Assembly: GCA_029250345.1 (NCBI GenBank)
Contig: JAQXFL010000079.1
Coordinates: 1 to 18,979, forward strand
Direction: 5' to 3'
DNA length: 18,979 bases
Source of the DNA: Candidatus Poseidoniaceae archaeon
GTDB taxonomy: Archaea; Thermoplasmatota; Poseidoniia; Poseidoniales; Poseidoniaceae
The notes under the pieces were generated by a model, which saw only the letters and a program-made list of their open reading frames with translations, was not told the DNA's origin and ran no database searches. This document shows positions 1 through 7,370 of the stretch, piece after piece (position 1 is the stretch's first letter; every line of letters starts with the position of its first letter). The position numbers were made by a program, and so were the translations under genes.

Positions 1-149
1 CGTCATCAGCGGGCTAACACGTAATTGGCCTTCGACGGGATTTGCGCCATTGGGCACCAGCCAAAATGGGATTCTCTGTCGAGAGAAAATCAAAATCGTG
101 TTTTTCCTAAATCTGCAATTTGCCAGAAAATTGTAGCGTCGTTTAAAGC

Positions 150-216
150 TGCTCGATAGCGCTCGCGATAGCGCTCGCGATGGCGGCGCGATGCGTTTAG
201 ATAGCGGCGCGATGGT
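150..216. repeat. Degenerate GC-rich 12-bp tandem repeat
   Basis: Units related to GCTCGCGATAGC recur head to tail: GCTCGATAGC at 151-160, GCTCGCGATAGC at 161-172 and GCTCGCGATGGC at 173-184. Related units GGCGCGATGC (185-194) and ATAGCGGCGCGATGG (201-215) follow. The units contain the short palindromes AGCGCT and TCGCGA, so the array can also fold. It sits exactly where composition shifts to AT-rich DNA. It resembles the cyanobacterial HIP1 octamer only superficially. Function is unknown. Confidence 0.6.
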
Positions 217-372
217 GCCCTGGCGCATGTCTTAGAGATCGTTTGAAAATTAAGAAATGTAAATAGAATGTTTATTTTTGAATCAATAATGTTGTTTTAT
301 TTTAATAGCGCGCGAAATAGAATTACTAAAACGGATTTTTATTTTAGCGCTAAATTGTTTTTAATTTTTTTA

Positions 373-381
373 AAATTATAC
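373..381 (+). promoter_or_regulatory. Possible TATA box of the winged-helix gene
   Basis: AAATTATAC lies about 40 bp before the ATG at 419 in very AT-rich DNA. Typical archaeal spacing of about 25 bp to transcription start would give a leader of roughly 15 nt with no Shine-Dalgarno match, meaning near-leaderless translation. The AT-rich background makes this a weak call. Confidence 0.3.
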
Positions 382-418
382 AAATAGGTTTTAGTAGTAA
401 TCACTGTTACAATTAAAC

Positions 419-1021
419 ATGCGCAACAGTAAAGTTACGTCAAAGAAAAATATTGAGTTAAATTCTTTATTTGGAAATTCTTTACGCAGTAAAATAGTCA
501 GTATATTTCTAAGTGGAAAAGAATTAGAAAGTAAGGATATCAACAAATTAGTAAATGATTTCGGAGTAGACTACAATCTAAGTGTAATTCAAGAACATCT
601 TAAAGAATTGAAAAATGATAATTTCGTCGTCACTCGAAGAGACGGTAGAAGTTGGTTTTGGAAAATAAACACATCAAATATGTTCATAAAAAATATGGTG
701 CAGCTCATGAAAGCGCCTAAAGCAGTTCTTTCTCAGTCAGATTCTGTTTCCCGAAAAACAGAGGAAGAACGGATAAAAGAAATTCGTACTGCGATATTTG
801 ACCTTACACAACAAACAATGGGGGAATTTACTCCGAGTGATCTAATATTGAAAGTTGATGGAAGTAGACAAAGATTGAATCAGATTCTTTCAAAACTATG
901 CAATGACGAATTATATGTCAACAAATACATTGGCAAAAAAAAGAGGGGGGTTTATTTCATCACCTTAGAGGGTAACAAACAAAAGGAATGGGTCCTAAAA
1001 AAAAGGAACAATGATCCATGA
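419..1021 (+). CDS. Small tandem winged-helix DNA-binding protein
   Basis: A 200-aa protein probably acting as a DNA-binding regulator in the cytoplasm. Residues about 15-85 look like an ArsR/MarR-style winged helix: a helix-rich stretch, a recognition-helix-like segment (LSVIQEHLKELKNDNFV) and a basic wing (TRRDGRSWFW). Residues about 118-185 show a second, shorter winged-helix-like pattern (ELYVNKYIGKKKRGVYFI as the wing). No ligand-binding cysteine cluster or transmembrane segment is visible. The ATG at 419 has no clear Shine-Dalgarno sequence. The gene is strikingly AT-rich, with many AAA, AAT and ATA codons, unlike every other gene in the window, and it is preceded by a repeat; both hint at horizontal acquisition. 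Its target is unknown. The regulator role is inferred from fold pattern alone. Confidence 0.7.
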   Translation: MRNSKVTSKKNIELNSLFGNSLRSKIVSIFLSGKELESKDINKLVNDFGVDYNLSVIQEHLKELKNDNFVVTRRDGRSWFWKINTSNMFIKNMVQLMKAPKAVLSQSDSVSRKTEEERIKEIRTAIFDLTQQTMGEFTPSDLILKVDGSRQRLNQILSKLCNDELYVNKYIGKKKRGVYFITLEGNKQKEWVLKKRNNDP

Positions 1022-1103
1022 AATCTCGCTCCAAGGAATAAAATTAATTATCCAATCCTTTCATTAGAATACTAAATCTGATGATAAGTATGGTAATTGC
1101 CAT

Positions 1104-2567
1104 TCATTGGACGTAGACATCTGCCTTTGCTTTGGCTTGTGGAGGGGCGTAAGGTGCGACTCGGTAAGCCATACCTCGCCGTTCCATAACGTCCTTGAGA
1201 GCAGCAAACAAATGCTCCTTCGCAATCTTATCCTTGTCCTTACTCAAAGCAAGAATGAGGCTGTCTTGAACCACTGCTCGAATCCAAGCGCCGGTTAATC
1301 CATCGGTCATCTTAGCCAACTTCTCTTTGACTTCGAGAGTAACGTTGCGAGACAGGTCAAGCTTCTTGAGCAGGTGGTGGAAGATGTGGAACCGTTGGTC
1401 TTTACCTGGCAACCCAACCTCAATGATGCGGTCAAAGCGACCTGGACGGTCGGCGATGGCTGGGTCAATTTTGTTGGAGTGGTTGGTGGTTGCAAGGGTA
1501 ATAACGCCGTGATTTGGGACGATTCCATCCATGGATTGCAAAAACTCACCCAGCAAAGGGTGGTCAGAAGCACGACGGTCAAGAGCGCCTGCAGTATCAA
1601 TGTCCTCGATGATGAGGAGAGTTGGAGAAAGTTTGCGAGCCATTTCAAAACATGACTTGATGTCGCTTCGCCCTGTAATCATTTCAGCAGAAATCAGTAC
1701 ACAAGTGATGTCTGAGTGGGCAGCAAGCCACTTTGCAATCATGGTCTTTCCAGTTCCTGGTGGTCCTGCGAGAATGACGCCTCGTGAATTGGGAACGCCG
1801 GATGCTCGCAATTTGGGCATGGCTTTCTGGAAACTGATGATGTCTCGCCAAAGAGCTTCTTTCACATCCTCGTCCCAAGCAATCAAATCATCAATCTGCT
1901 TGTCACGAGCGATGAAATTGTATTGCAGGTCAAAGAAAGCACCTTTGAGGATGCCGCTCTTGTAAAAGTCGGTTTCAACATCGCTGATGAGTTCATCAGC
2001 ATTCTTGCCGTGAACGTTAACCAATTGCAAGGTACTGGTGTAAACAGAGATGCGTTGGTCACCATCGTGGTCAACACTGGAAACGGTTACCAAGTGGTGT
2101 CCGGTTTCAGTCTTGGACTTGTAAAAACGGGTCCCAGCGGCAAGGAAGCGTTGTCGTTGCCCCCCTTGCAATTCAATGCTTTCATGAATAGCAGCCCTCA
2201 TTTTCCCTTGGTCAATCATGAACTCTTCAACAACTTCAAACTCTTCAGCAAGGTATGTATCAAAGTGCAATTTCATCAAAACCCCGAGTTTTCCCCTCCA
2301 GTACCGAGAGTCGCGCTTGTGCTTTGAACCGATGAAATTGTTCATCATTTGGTCGCCAAGAGGCAATGGTGATTCCTTTGCACGAGTTGCTGCAACGGCT
2401 TTTTTTGCATCCTCAAGTTGTTTCATATCAACTGTAATTGGGCCCATTGGAGTTTGAATGTCGACGACCATGCTGGCGGGGTCAACCTCTGGTGTGCCCT
2501 GTCCAGCCTCTTGCTCGTAATGTTGTTCCATTGTGTATTCCTCTTCGTAATCAAAATCGTCAGCCAT
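1104..2567 (-). CDS. AAA+ ATPase with unique N-terminal domain
   Basis: A 487-aa cytoplasmic AAA+ ATPase, likely a hexameric protein-remodelling machine. Residues 1-65 are acidic and probably disordered; about 70-240 form a domain I do not recognise that may bind substrate or adaptor. The single AAA module covers about 240-465: Walker A GPPGTGKT at 268-275, Walker B LLIIEDID at 317-324, sensor-1 TTN at 360-362, arginine-finger region DRPGRFDR at 373-380 and a sensor-2-like GAWIRA at 425-430. The module resembles the FtsH/BCS1/Cdc48 branch, but no zinc-protease domain, second AAA module or membrane helix is present, and the C-terminus is not the HbYX motif of proteasome activators. The start ATG at 2567 has GAGGG about 7 nt upstream. 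It is divergent from the unknown gene at 2709 with 141 bp between them. The ATPase class is certain; its substrate is not. Confidence 0.9.
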   Translation of the reverse strand: MADDFDYEEEYTMEQHYEQEAGQGTPEVDPASMVVDIQTPMGPITVDMKQLEDAKKAVAATRAKESPLPLGDQMMNNFIGSKHKRDSRYWRGKLGVLMKLHFDTYLAEEFEVVEEFMIDQGKMRAAIHESIELQGGQRQRFLAAGTRFYKSKTETGHHLVTVSSVDHDGDQRISVYTSTLQLVNVHGKNADELISDVETDFYKSGILKGAFFDLQYNFIARDKQIDDLIAWDEDVKEALWRDIISFQKAMPKLRASGVPNSRGVILAGPPGTGKTMIAKWLAAHSDITCVLISAEMITGRSDIKSCFEMARKLSPTLLIIEDIDTAGALDRRASDHPLLGEFLQSMDGIVPNHGVITLATTNHSNKIDPAIADRPGRFDRIIEVGLPGKDQRFHIFHHLLKKLDLSRNVTLEVKEKLAKMTDGLTGAWIRAVVQDSLILALSKDKDKIAKEHLFAALKDVMERRGMAYRVAPYAPPQAKAKADVYVQ

Positions 2568-2592
2568 AGTTTTCCCTCATGCCGATAGAGTC

Positions 2593-2633
2593 TCCCATTG
2601 TGCGGCCAATGGGAATTCTTCTGTCGCACAATG
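2593..2633. promoter_or_regulatory. Nested inverted repeats between AAA ATPase and unknown gene
   Basis: Two perfect inverted repeats share one arm. TCCCATTG (2593-2600) pairs with CAATGGGA (2607-2614) across a 6-nt loop. CATTGTGCG (2596-2604) pairs with CGCACAATG (2625-2633) across 20 nt. Both stems need 2596-2600, so in RNA they exclude each other. The element lies 26-66 bp upstream of the AAA ATPase start and could act either as a DNA operator or as an alternative-structure leader of its mRNA. Confidence 0.5.
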
Positions 2634-2647
2634 CTAACAATTCAAGA

Positions 2648-2655
2648 GTATATGA
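2648..2655. promoter_or_regulatory. Possible TATA box in divergent intergenic region
   Basis: GTATATGA is the only clear TATA-like octamer between the divergent genes and is near-palindromic. Read rightwards it would place transcription start about 30 nt before the ATG at 2709. Read leftwards it would give the AAA ATPase mRNA a leader of roughly 55-60 nt that contains the inverted repeats. Inferred from spacing only. Confidence 0.3.
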
Positions 2656-2708
2656 AGGCGCGAAGGAGTCAAACGAGAGGTGCTCGTGGACTGTATTGAG
2701 GGGAATCT

Positions 2709-4463
2709 ATGGCCGGTCCGTCGAAAGTAGAATTCCCCGGTCAAAAAAAGCAGCGTGTAAGGATGCGCGGCACAAAACATGCCAACGAAGCGACTGCAAA
2801 TAAACTCAAAAGAGAATTGGCTGGACTGCTTGAAAACCCGCGAGCACACTTACCCGTGATGACGTGGAAAGGCAAACTCAGATGGGGGAGAACCGACCCA
2901 GTCACGAAGACGATGAAAGAGTTGGAAAACATCATTCGCAAGAAAGACAACGTCACTTGGCTCGGTAAGCGCATGATGTCGAAGCGAGGCGATCCCGTTG
3001 CCAAGGCATTCGCTGGCTCACTTCACGCAGCACATGACGAAGACATTACGCTGGTTGGCAACTTCACTTCGGGTTCTTTTGGCTCAGCCTCATTCATCCG
3101 CAGAGGTGATGGGAAACAGGGTTACCTTGCCGGCCTACAGAATTACTCCAACCTTACACTGCGCATGCTTCCTTGGGAAGACCATGCAAAGAGAGGCATG
3201 TATTTCTTCACATGGAAAGGTGGGTTTGTCTGCACTGGACCCGAGCCAACTCCTCCTGACGAATGGCTTGACGATGTTTTAGGTCGCTCCAGATTTACAT
3301 TTACCAAAGTAGGCGATCTGTCTCAGCCCGTTTGGGTTACAGAAGGCATAGATGCTCAATCTGTTCTCGATTTCAAACCAAGTGGAGATGGATATCTTCG
3401 CTTCACACTCAAGCACGGGCCGGTGCTTGCTATCGGCCTTGATGTGCTCTCGAAAACCACCAAGAAAGAATCCTCGTTTATTCACCACATGGCTCTTTCA
3501 ATGCTACCGCCGTTCCTGCCCTCTATCCTCACCATTGACGCAAACTGGTCGCCAGCAGGTTGGAATGAAGATACTCCGCTTCCCGATGCTGCTGGTGAAA
3601 GCATGGACAAGATTATCGACGCATGGCAGGGACTAACAATGAATGAAGGAGTTATTTCTTTGGCCCTAAAAAGAGCTGTTCTCGATTCAATCGATTCAGG
3701 TTTAGTCGTCGGCGATTCATGGGTCGAGGGTGACAGTTTAGATGACATCGAAAACGCCCTTCAAGCACACCCTGGTTCAAGCGATGAACGGCACCTTACT
3801 GCCCACATGCTGTTTGCCTCAATGAAGGAAGGTTCAACCGACGGTGAAGGGCTTCGAATAACAGCGAAGGGTGATGTTTCGGAAAGAAAGGCTGCAGCAC
3901 TCGAAGTTATGACTGGTACGAGTTGTGGCAATATTCTCAACGCCCTCTGGGAGAAATGGGGCATGGACGGATTGGCAGGCCTAGGGATTTCTGGAATCGA
4001 AGCCGAGGAAATTTGGAAAAAACAACTTAAGAAACCAAAACCATTCGGTACGTTCCTCAAAGGATTGGACTCAGCGAGAGAAGCTGCGCAAAAAGTCGCC
4101 CGATTCCCAACTCGGGACAGCGGTGTCACTGGAGCAACAGGTGCCGTTCACGATCTCATTTTACAAGGCTTGCTCGAAGGCGCTGGCAAGGCTGAACGCA
4201 CCGCAACACAACGCCATGATTCGATTGATTCTGCTGCTGCTGCGTGGGCGTGGTTGCTTGCAGCAAACCGTTCAACAGGTCAGGAATGGCATTTTGAAAT
4301 AAATGCGAGAGACCGAGGGGGAGCTTGGATGGGTGCAACAAAGCAACTTTTGGATGTTGGAACAAAATTGTTCAACTGTGAACAAGAGGATGTTGACGGG
4401 CTTCAAAAAGAATGGCTTGAAGCGTTTGCAGCCCTGAAAACCGTTACCGGTGAAGCAATTTAA
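2709..4463 (+). CDS. Unknown 584-aa protein divergent from AAA ATPase
   Basis: I do not recognise this protein. It is 584 aa, without signal peptide or transmembrane segment, so probably cytoplasmic. Residues 1-45 are strongly basic (KKQRVRMR, KHANEATANKLKRE) and could bind nucleic acid or an acidic partner. The middle (about 110-270) is rich in aromatic and beta-prone residues (SGSFGSASFIRRGDGKQGYL, GMYFFTWKGGFVCTG). The C-terminal half (about 300-580) is helical with Trp/Ala/Gly-rich stretches (AAAAWAWLLAAN). No catalytic motif, Walker box or Cys/His metal cluster stands out; cysteines are few. The start ATG has TTGAGGGGAATCT directly before it, almost the same start context as the divergent AAA ATPase, whose acidic N-terminus contrasts with this basic one. 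The stop codon abuts that of the convergent LysE gene. Possibly a substrate or partner of the ATPase; this is inference. Confidence 0.8.
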   Translation: MAGPSKVEFPGQKKQRVRMRGTKHANEATANKLKRELAGLLENPRAHLPVMTWKGKLRWGRTDPVTKTMKELENIIRKKDNVTWLGKRMMSKRGDPVAKAFAGSLHAAHDEDITLVGNFTSGSFGSASFIRRGDGKQGYLAGLQNYSNLTLRMLPWEDHAKRGMYFFTWKGGFVCTGPEPTPPDEWLDDVLGRSRFTFTKVGDLSQPVWVTEGIDAQSVLDFKPSGDGYLRFTLKHGPVLAIGLDVLSKTTKKESSFIHHMALSMLPPFLPSILTIDANWSPAGWNEDTPLPDAAGESMDKIIDAWQGLTMNEGVISLALKRAVLDSIDSGLVVGDSWVEGDSLDDIENALQAHPGSSDERHLTAHMLFASMKEGSTDGEGLRITAKGDVSERKAAALEVMTGTSCGNILNALWEKWGMDGLAGLGISGIEAEEIWKKQLKKPKPFGTFLKGLDSAREAAQKVARFPTRDSGVTGATGAVHDLILQGLLEGAGKAERTATQRHDSIDSAAAAWAWLLAANRSTGQEWHFEINARDRGGAWMGATKQLLDVGTKLFNCEQEDVDGLQKEWLEAFAALKTVTGEAI

Positions 4464-5066
4464 TCAATGGGGCATTGCTACCCAAATGGCTACACCTACA
4501 AGCGATATGCCCAATGCAATATTGAGGCGCTTACCGTTCTCTGGAGAAGTAAGGAGTGTACTCAAGATTGAGCCAAACATGGACCATGTGAGGACGGCGG
4601 GATAGCCTGCTCCAGCGTTGATTGCTACCAGTAGAGCCTTACTCATGAATCCCGTTCCAAACAATGTCCCCCACGTTGCCATGAGAACAAGAAAGTGAAT
4701 CCATGCTTTACCGTTCACAAGTTGGAGCATTGCTCCGGTGTAGAACCCAAGGCGTTCGGTTTCCGATGCTTCGCCCGCCGGCTTAACGGGGCTGCGAGCG
4801 AGTGTAATCCCGAGATAGGCAATGTAAGCAGCGCCAACATAGGTTAACGCTTCAAAAATGGCGATGTTGGATTCGATGGCTACAGTGGCATATCCGACTG
4901 CAATTCCGAGGGTTGACCAGCCGACCAGCATTCCAAGCGTGAGCGGTATTGTCGCTCGAAATCCGTGCTGTGAGCCGTGAGCTGCACACAGCATGTTATT
5001 CGGCCCTGGCGTAAAGCACATTGGTACAATAAAAACAAGCAATGCTACGAAAGCAGTTTCATCCAT
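4464..5066 (-). CDS. LysE/RhtB family amino-acid exporter
   Basis: A 200-aa integral membrane exporter of the LysE/RhtB/RhtC superfamily, which moves amino acids or small metabolites out of the cell. Hydrophobic segments recur through the chain, consistent with about six helices. The family signature TPGPNN is at residues 19-24, followed by the usual GSQHGFRATIPLTLGMLVGW, and the mid-protein LQLVNGKAW (115-123) matches the conserved LNPKAW region with G in place of P. I chose ATG 5066 because it puts TPGPNN at the family's normal position and starts 22 bp after the stop of the PLP enzyme; a longer frame from 5144 would overlap that gene. Likely co-transcribed with the upstream PLP enzyme, so the cargo may be a sulfur amino acid or a product such as homoserine; this is inferred from context. 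Confidence 0.88.
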   Translation of the reverse strand: MDETAFVALLVFIVPMCFTPGPNNMLCAAHGSQHGFRATIPLTLGMLVGWSTLGIAVGYATVAIESNIAIFEALTYVGAAYIAYLGITLARSPVKPAGEASETERLGFYTGAMLQLVNGKAWIHFLVLMATWGTLFGTGFMSKALLVAINAGAGYPAVLTWSMFGSILSTLLTSPENGKRLNIALGISLVGVAIWVAMPH

Positions 5067-5088
5067 TGCAACGCCGCCGTAAATCGGT

Positions 5089-6273
5089 TCAAAGGGTTGA
5101 AAGAGCGGTGTTAATATCGTTCCAGAGGTCTTCAAGGTCCTCAATACCGATGCTCATTCGTACGAAACCGGGTACCAATCCTGCAGCGTGACGTACTTCT
5201 TCAGGTATCATCATGTGGCTGGAATTGAAAGGGCATTCGATAAGTGATTCTACACCACCGAGACTCGTTGCCTCGTAAATGATGTCAAGACCACGCATGA
5301 ACTTCAATGCTGCAGCATCGCCGCCTTTAACGACAAACGCCACCATTCCCGAGCCTCGTGGCATAACGCGCTGAGCGACTTCGTAATCATCATGGGATTC
5401 AAGGCCAGGATAGTTTACCTTCTCGATCAATGGGTGCGCTTCAAGCCGCTTGGAAATTTCCATAGCGTTCGCACTCAGCAATGGCATTCGAACATGGAGG
5501 GTTCGCATACCTCGCTCGAGTAAGTAGCAATTGTGTGGATCTGGGCTGCCACCAAAATGGATTTTACGAGCAAAAATTTGAGAGATATGTTCTTTGCCAC
5601 CAACAACTGCACCACCGATGATGTCTGAATGACCTCCAAGATATTTCGTAGTGGAATGGATGACTAAATCTACGCCCATCGAGAGAGGTTGGCACGCCCA
5701 TGGAGATGCGAAGGTATTGTCGATTATGCACATAATATTGTGTCGCTTTGCTATATCGACCATAGCCGGTATATCGCATACTTTGAGAACTGGATTTGTA
5801 AGAGTTTCAATGTAGATAATTTTGGTGTTCGGTTGAATAGCTGCCTCGTAGGACGCTGGATCTCGCATGTCTGCCATCGTGACTTCAATGCCAAAACGTG
5901 GCAGCTCTTCGGTCAAGAGACCGTATGTGCCACCGTAAACATCCGGAGAAGCAACGATGTGGTCTCCAGCGGAAAGAAACGCAAGGAGTGTTGTTGAAAT
6001 TGCAGCCATCCCTGAGGCAAAGACTTCTGCATCTTCGCCATCTTCTAAGGCGATTAACTTCTGTGCTACTGCATCAGAATTGACGCTCGAAAGACGGCCG
6101 TACAGAAGCGTATGTTGTGCACCTGCAGCCCATCCAGCATAGCGTTCATCGGTTAATTTGTATGTTGAGGATTGGAAAATTGGAGTGTTGACTGCATCAC
6201 CAATGTGGTTGGTTCCGCTGTGAACTGCCTTGCTTCCAAATCCGTTAAGATTGTCTTTTTTGTCAGCCGCCAT
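5089..6273 (-). CDS. Cys/Met metabolism PLP enzyme (cystathionine gamma-synthase/lyase type)
   Basis: A 394-aa cytoplasmic pyridoxal-phosphate enzyme of the fold-type I Cys/Met metabolism family. Seen: PLP-lysine motif STTKYLGGHSD with Lys210, phosphate-contacting YGR at 58-60 (family usually YSR), FASGMAAIST (85-94), DNTFASP (185-191) and the C-terminal EATSLGGVESLIE typical of cystathionine gamma-lyase, gamma-synthase and methionine gamma-lyase. These activities cannot be told apart by eye, nor can O-acetylhomoserine sulfhydrylase be fully excluded, so no symbol is given. I prefer ATG 6273 over the upstream in-frame ATG at 6309 because TTTGAGGGATACT precedes it, matching the leaders at 2567 and 2709; the longer form would begin right at the permease stop. 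Gene order permease - PLP enzyme - LysE exporter suggests sulfur-amino-acid uptake, conversion and efflux. Confidence 0.92.
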   Translation of the reverse strand: MAADKKDNLNGFGSKAVHSGTNHIGDAVNTPIFQSSTYKLTDERYAGWAAGAQHTLLYGRLSSVNSDAVAQKLIALEDGEDAEVFASGMAAISTTLLAFLSAGDHIVASPDVYGGTYGLLTEELPRFGIEVTMADMRDPASYEAAIQPNTKIIYIETLTNPVLKVCDIPAMVDIAKRHNIMCIIDNTFASPWACQPLSMGVDLVIHSTTKYLGGHSDIIGGAVVGGKEHISQIFARKIHFGGSPDPHNCYLLERGMRTLHVRMPLLSANAMEISKRLEAHPLIEKVNYPGLESHDDYEVAQRVMPRGSGMVAFVVKGGDAAALKFMRGLDIIYEATSLGGVESLIECPFNSSHMMIPEEVRHAAGLVPGFVRMSIGIEDLEDLWNDINTALSTL

Positions 6274-6309
6274 AGTATCCCTCAAAGTTTCCGAACCGTC
6301 GCCCGCCAT

Positions 6310-7284
6310 TTACTCTTCCTCATGAGCGGTTGTGAAAACTTCAACAATGATATTGCCCATGAACAATGCTCCACCACCCACTAGAATCCACCCAGTCCAT
6401 TGGTCTAATCCTAAACTTAGGCCGTAAATTGTGGCCCAAACCGGCTCAAGTGCGTAAATAATAGCTGCTTGAATTGGATTCAAATATCGCTGGTAAAGGT
6501 TGAGTAAAAGGAGACAAAAGAATGAGCCCCCAATTCCCAAACATAGGACTTGCAAGAAGACGCCGTCTTGGAAAATTAAACTCCATTGTTCAACGGTCCT
6601 CCCCCCTCCAAAAGCGAACAGAAGGAGGACGGAACCTGCAGCAATAACGACGAACGATGTGAGTGTAACACCTATTGGGTCAATCTGTTGAGTGACCTTT
6701 TGCGTGTAGATGATATGGAGGGCGAAAAACACGGCGCATACAACAGTGAGGATTTCGCCGACCCCCCATGTAAGATGGGGCGGCCCTTGGATGAACCCCG
6801 CTCCAAAGGTTGTCAGAAGAACTCCAAAAAGGAGGATTTTAGTTGGTTTAGATTTCGTGAACAGTATTGTAATGAGGGCAGTGAAGACGACGTAGAGGGA
6901 GGTCAAGAAAGCAGATACCGAAGGGGAAATATCGTCGAGTCCTATCATTTGCGTCACAAAACCAACCAGCATTATGCTGCCAAGGAGAAGCCCCCCTTTC
7001 CATTGTTCAGATTGGCGTAAAGCGGCTCTTGCTTTCGAGAAGGAGAAGAACATGACAATTGCTGCAATGATGAACCGTGCTGCGACCAAAAGAGCAATGA
7101 TCTGAAAACGACCTTGTGACTGTATTTCTGGCTCAAGTGTATTGAGGGCTTGTTTCATCCAAATGAATGTGGCCCCCCACACCGATGTCACGACGAGGAG
7201 TGCCAACAATGCCTTTCTACGCTCAAACGGAGGTAGGGTTTCGGCATCGAACGCTGTTGGCGCAATCGAAACTTGTTCCCCCAT
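6310..7284 (-). CDS. EamA/DMT family permease
   Basis: A membrane permease of about 324 aa in the drug/metabolite transporter superfamily, with two EamA repeats of about five helices each: the first begins LLALLVVTSVWGATFIWMK, the second around GEILTVVCAVFFALHIIYT. The end of the second repeat carries the typical IYALEPVWATIYGLSLG. Length is slightly above the usual 290-310 because of a hydrophilic N-terminus. The open frame extends to 7341, but that start would be TTG; ATG 7284 is the first ATG and lies about 28 residues before the first helix, so I chose it. Substrate cannot be deduced; EamA proteins move amino acids, nucleotides or other metabolites. The stop codon is 36 bp before the preferred start of the PLP enzyme, consistent with an operon. 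It is divergent from the flavoprotein at 7371, leaving only 86 bp for both promoters. Confidence 0.88.
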   Translation of the reverse strand: MGEQVSIAPTAFDAETLPPFERRKALLALLVVTSVWGATFIWMKQALNTLEPEIQSQGRFQIIALLVAARFIIAAIVMFFSFSKARAALRQSEQWKGGLLLGSIMLVGFVTQMIGLDDISPSVSAFLTSLYVVFTALITILFTKSKPTKILLFGVLLTTFGAGFIQGPPHLTWGVGEILTVVCAVFFALHIIYTQKVTQQIDPIGVTLTSFVVIAAGSVLLLFAFGGGRTVEQWSLIFQDGVFLQVLCLGIGGSFFCLLLLNLYQRYLNPIQAAIIYALEPVWATIYGLSLGLDQWTGWILVGGGALFMGNIIVEVFTTAHEEE

Positions 7285-7370
7285 GTTTGTTGGCAAAAGT
7301 TCCGCCAAATGAGTATGACGGCGGAGATGAATGGTTTTCAACCGCTTGAACGCTAAGACTCAAGGGGTGA

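Larger units (their letters stand above)
1..418. other. Gene-poor left end with GC-rich repeat and AT-rich leader
   Basis: No convincing gene was found in these 418 bases. About 1-240 is of ordinary to high GC, while about 240-418 is extremely AT-rich with long T and A runs, so composition changes sharply near 240. On the minus strand a reading frame is open from an ATG at 228 to the window edge, including a plausible coding-like stretch (FWLVPNGANPVEGQ) near 25-65, but it runs through the repeat and is cut by the window, so I do not call it a gene. A possible TATA-like element lies near 373-381, just before the next gene. Confidence 0.6.

Noticed and set aside
1..70. Possible tRNA or integron attC-like sequence at the left edge
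   Set aside because: The TTCGA-containing stretch cannot be folded into a cloverleaf with paired acceptor and T arms, and the GGCTAAC core does not satisfy the attC consensus.
150..216. CRISPR array or HIP1 repeats
   Set aside because: The units are about 10-12 bp, contiguous and degenerate with no unique spacers, and they lack the GCGATCGC octamer.
1531..1965. Long plus-strand frames opposite the AAA ATPase (also 1923-2327)
   Set aside because: They mirror the Walker A and Walker B region of a certain gene in the opposite strand and have no start signals of their own.
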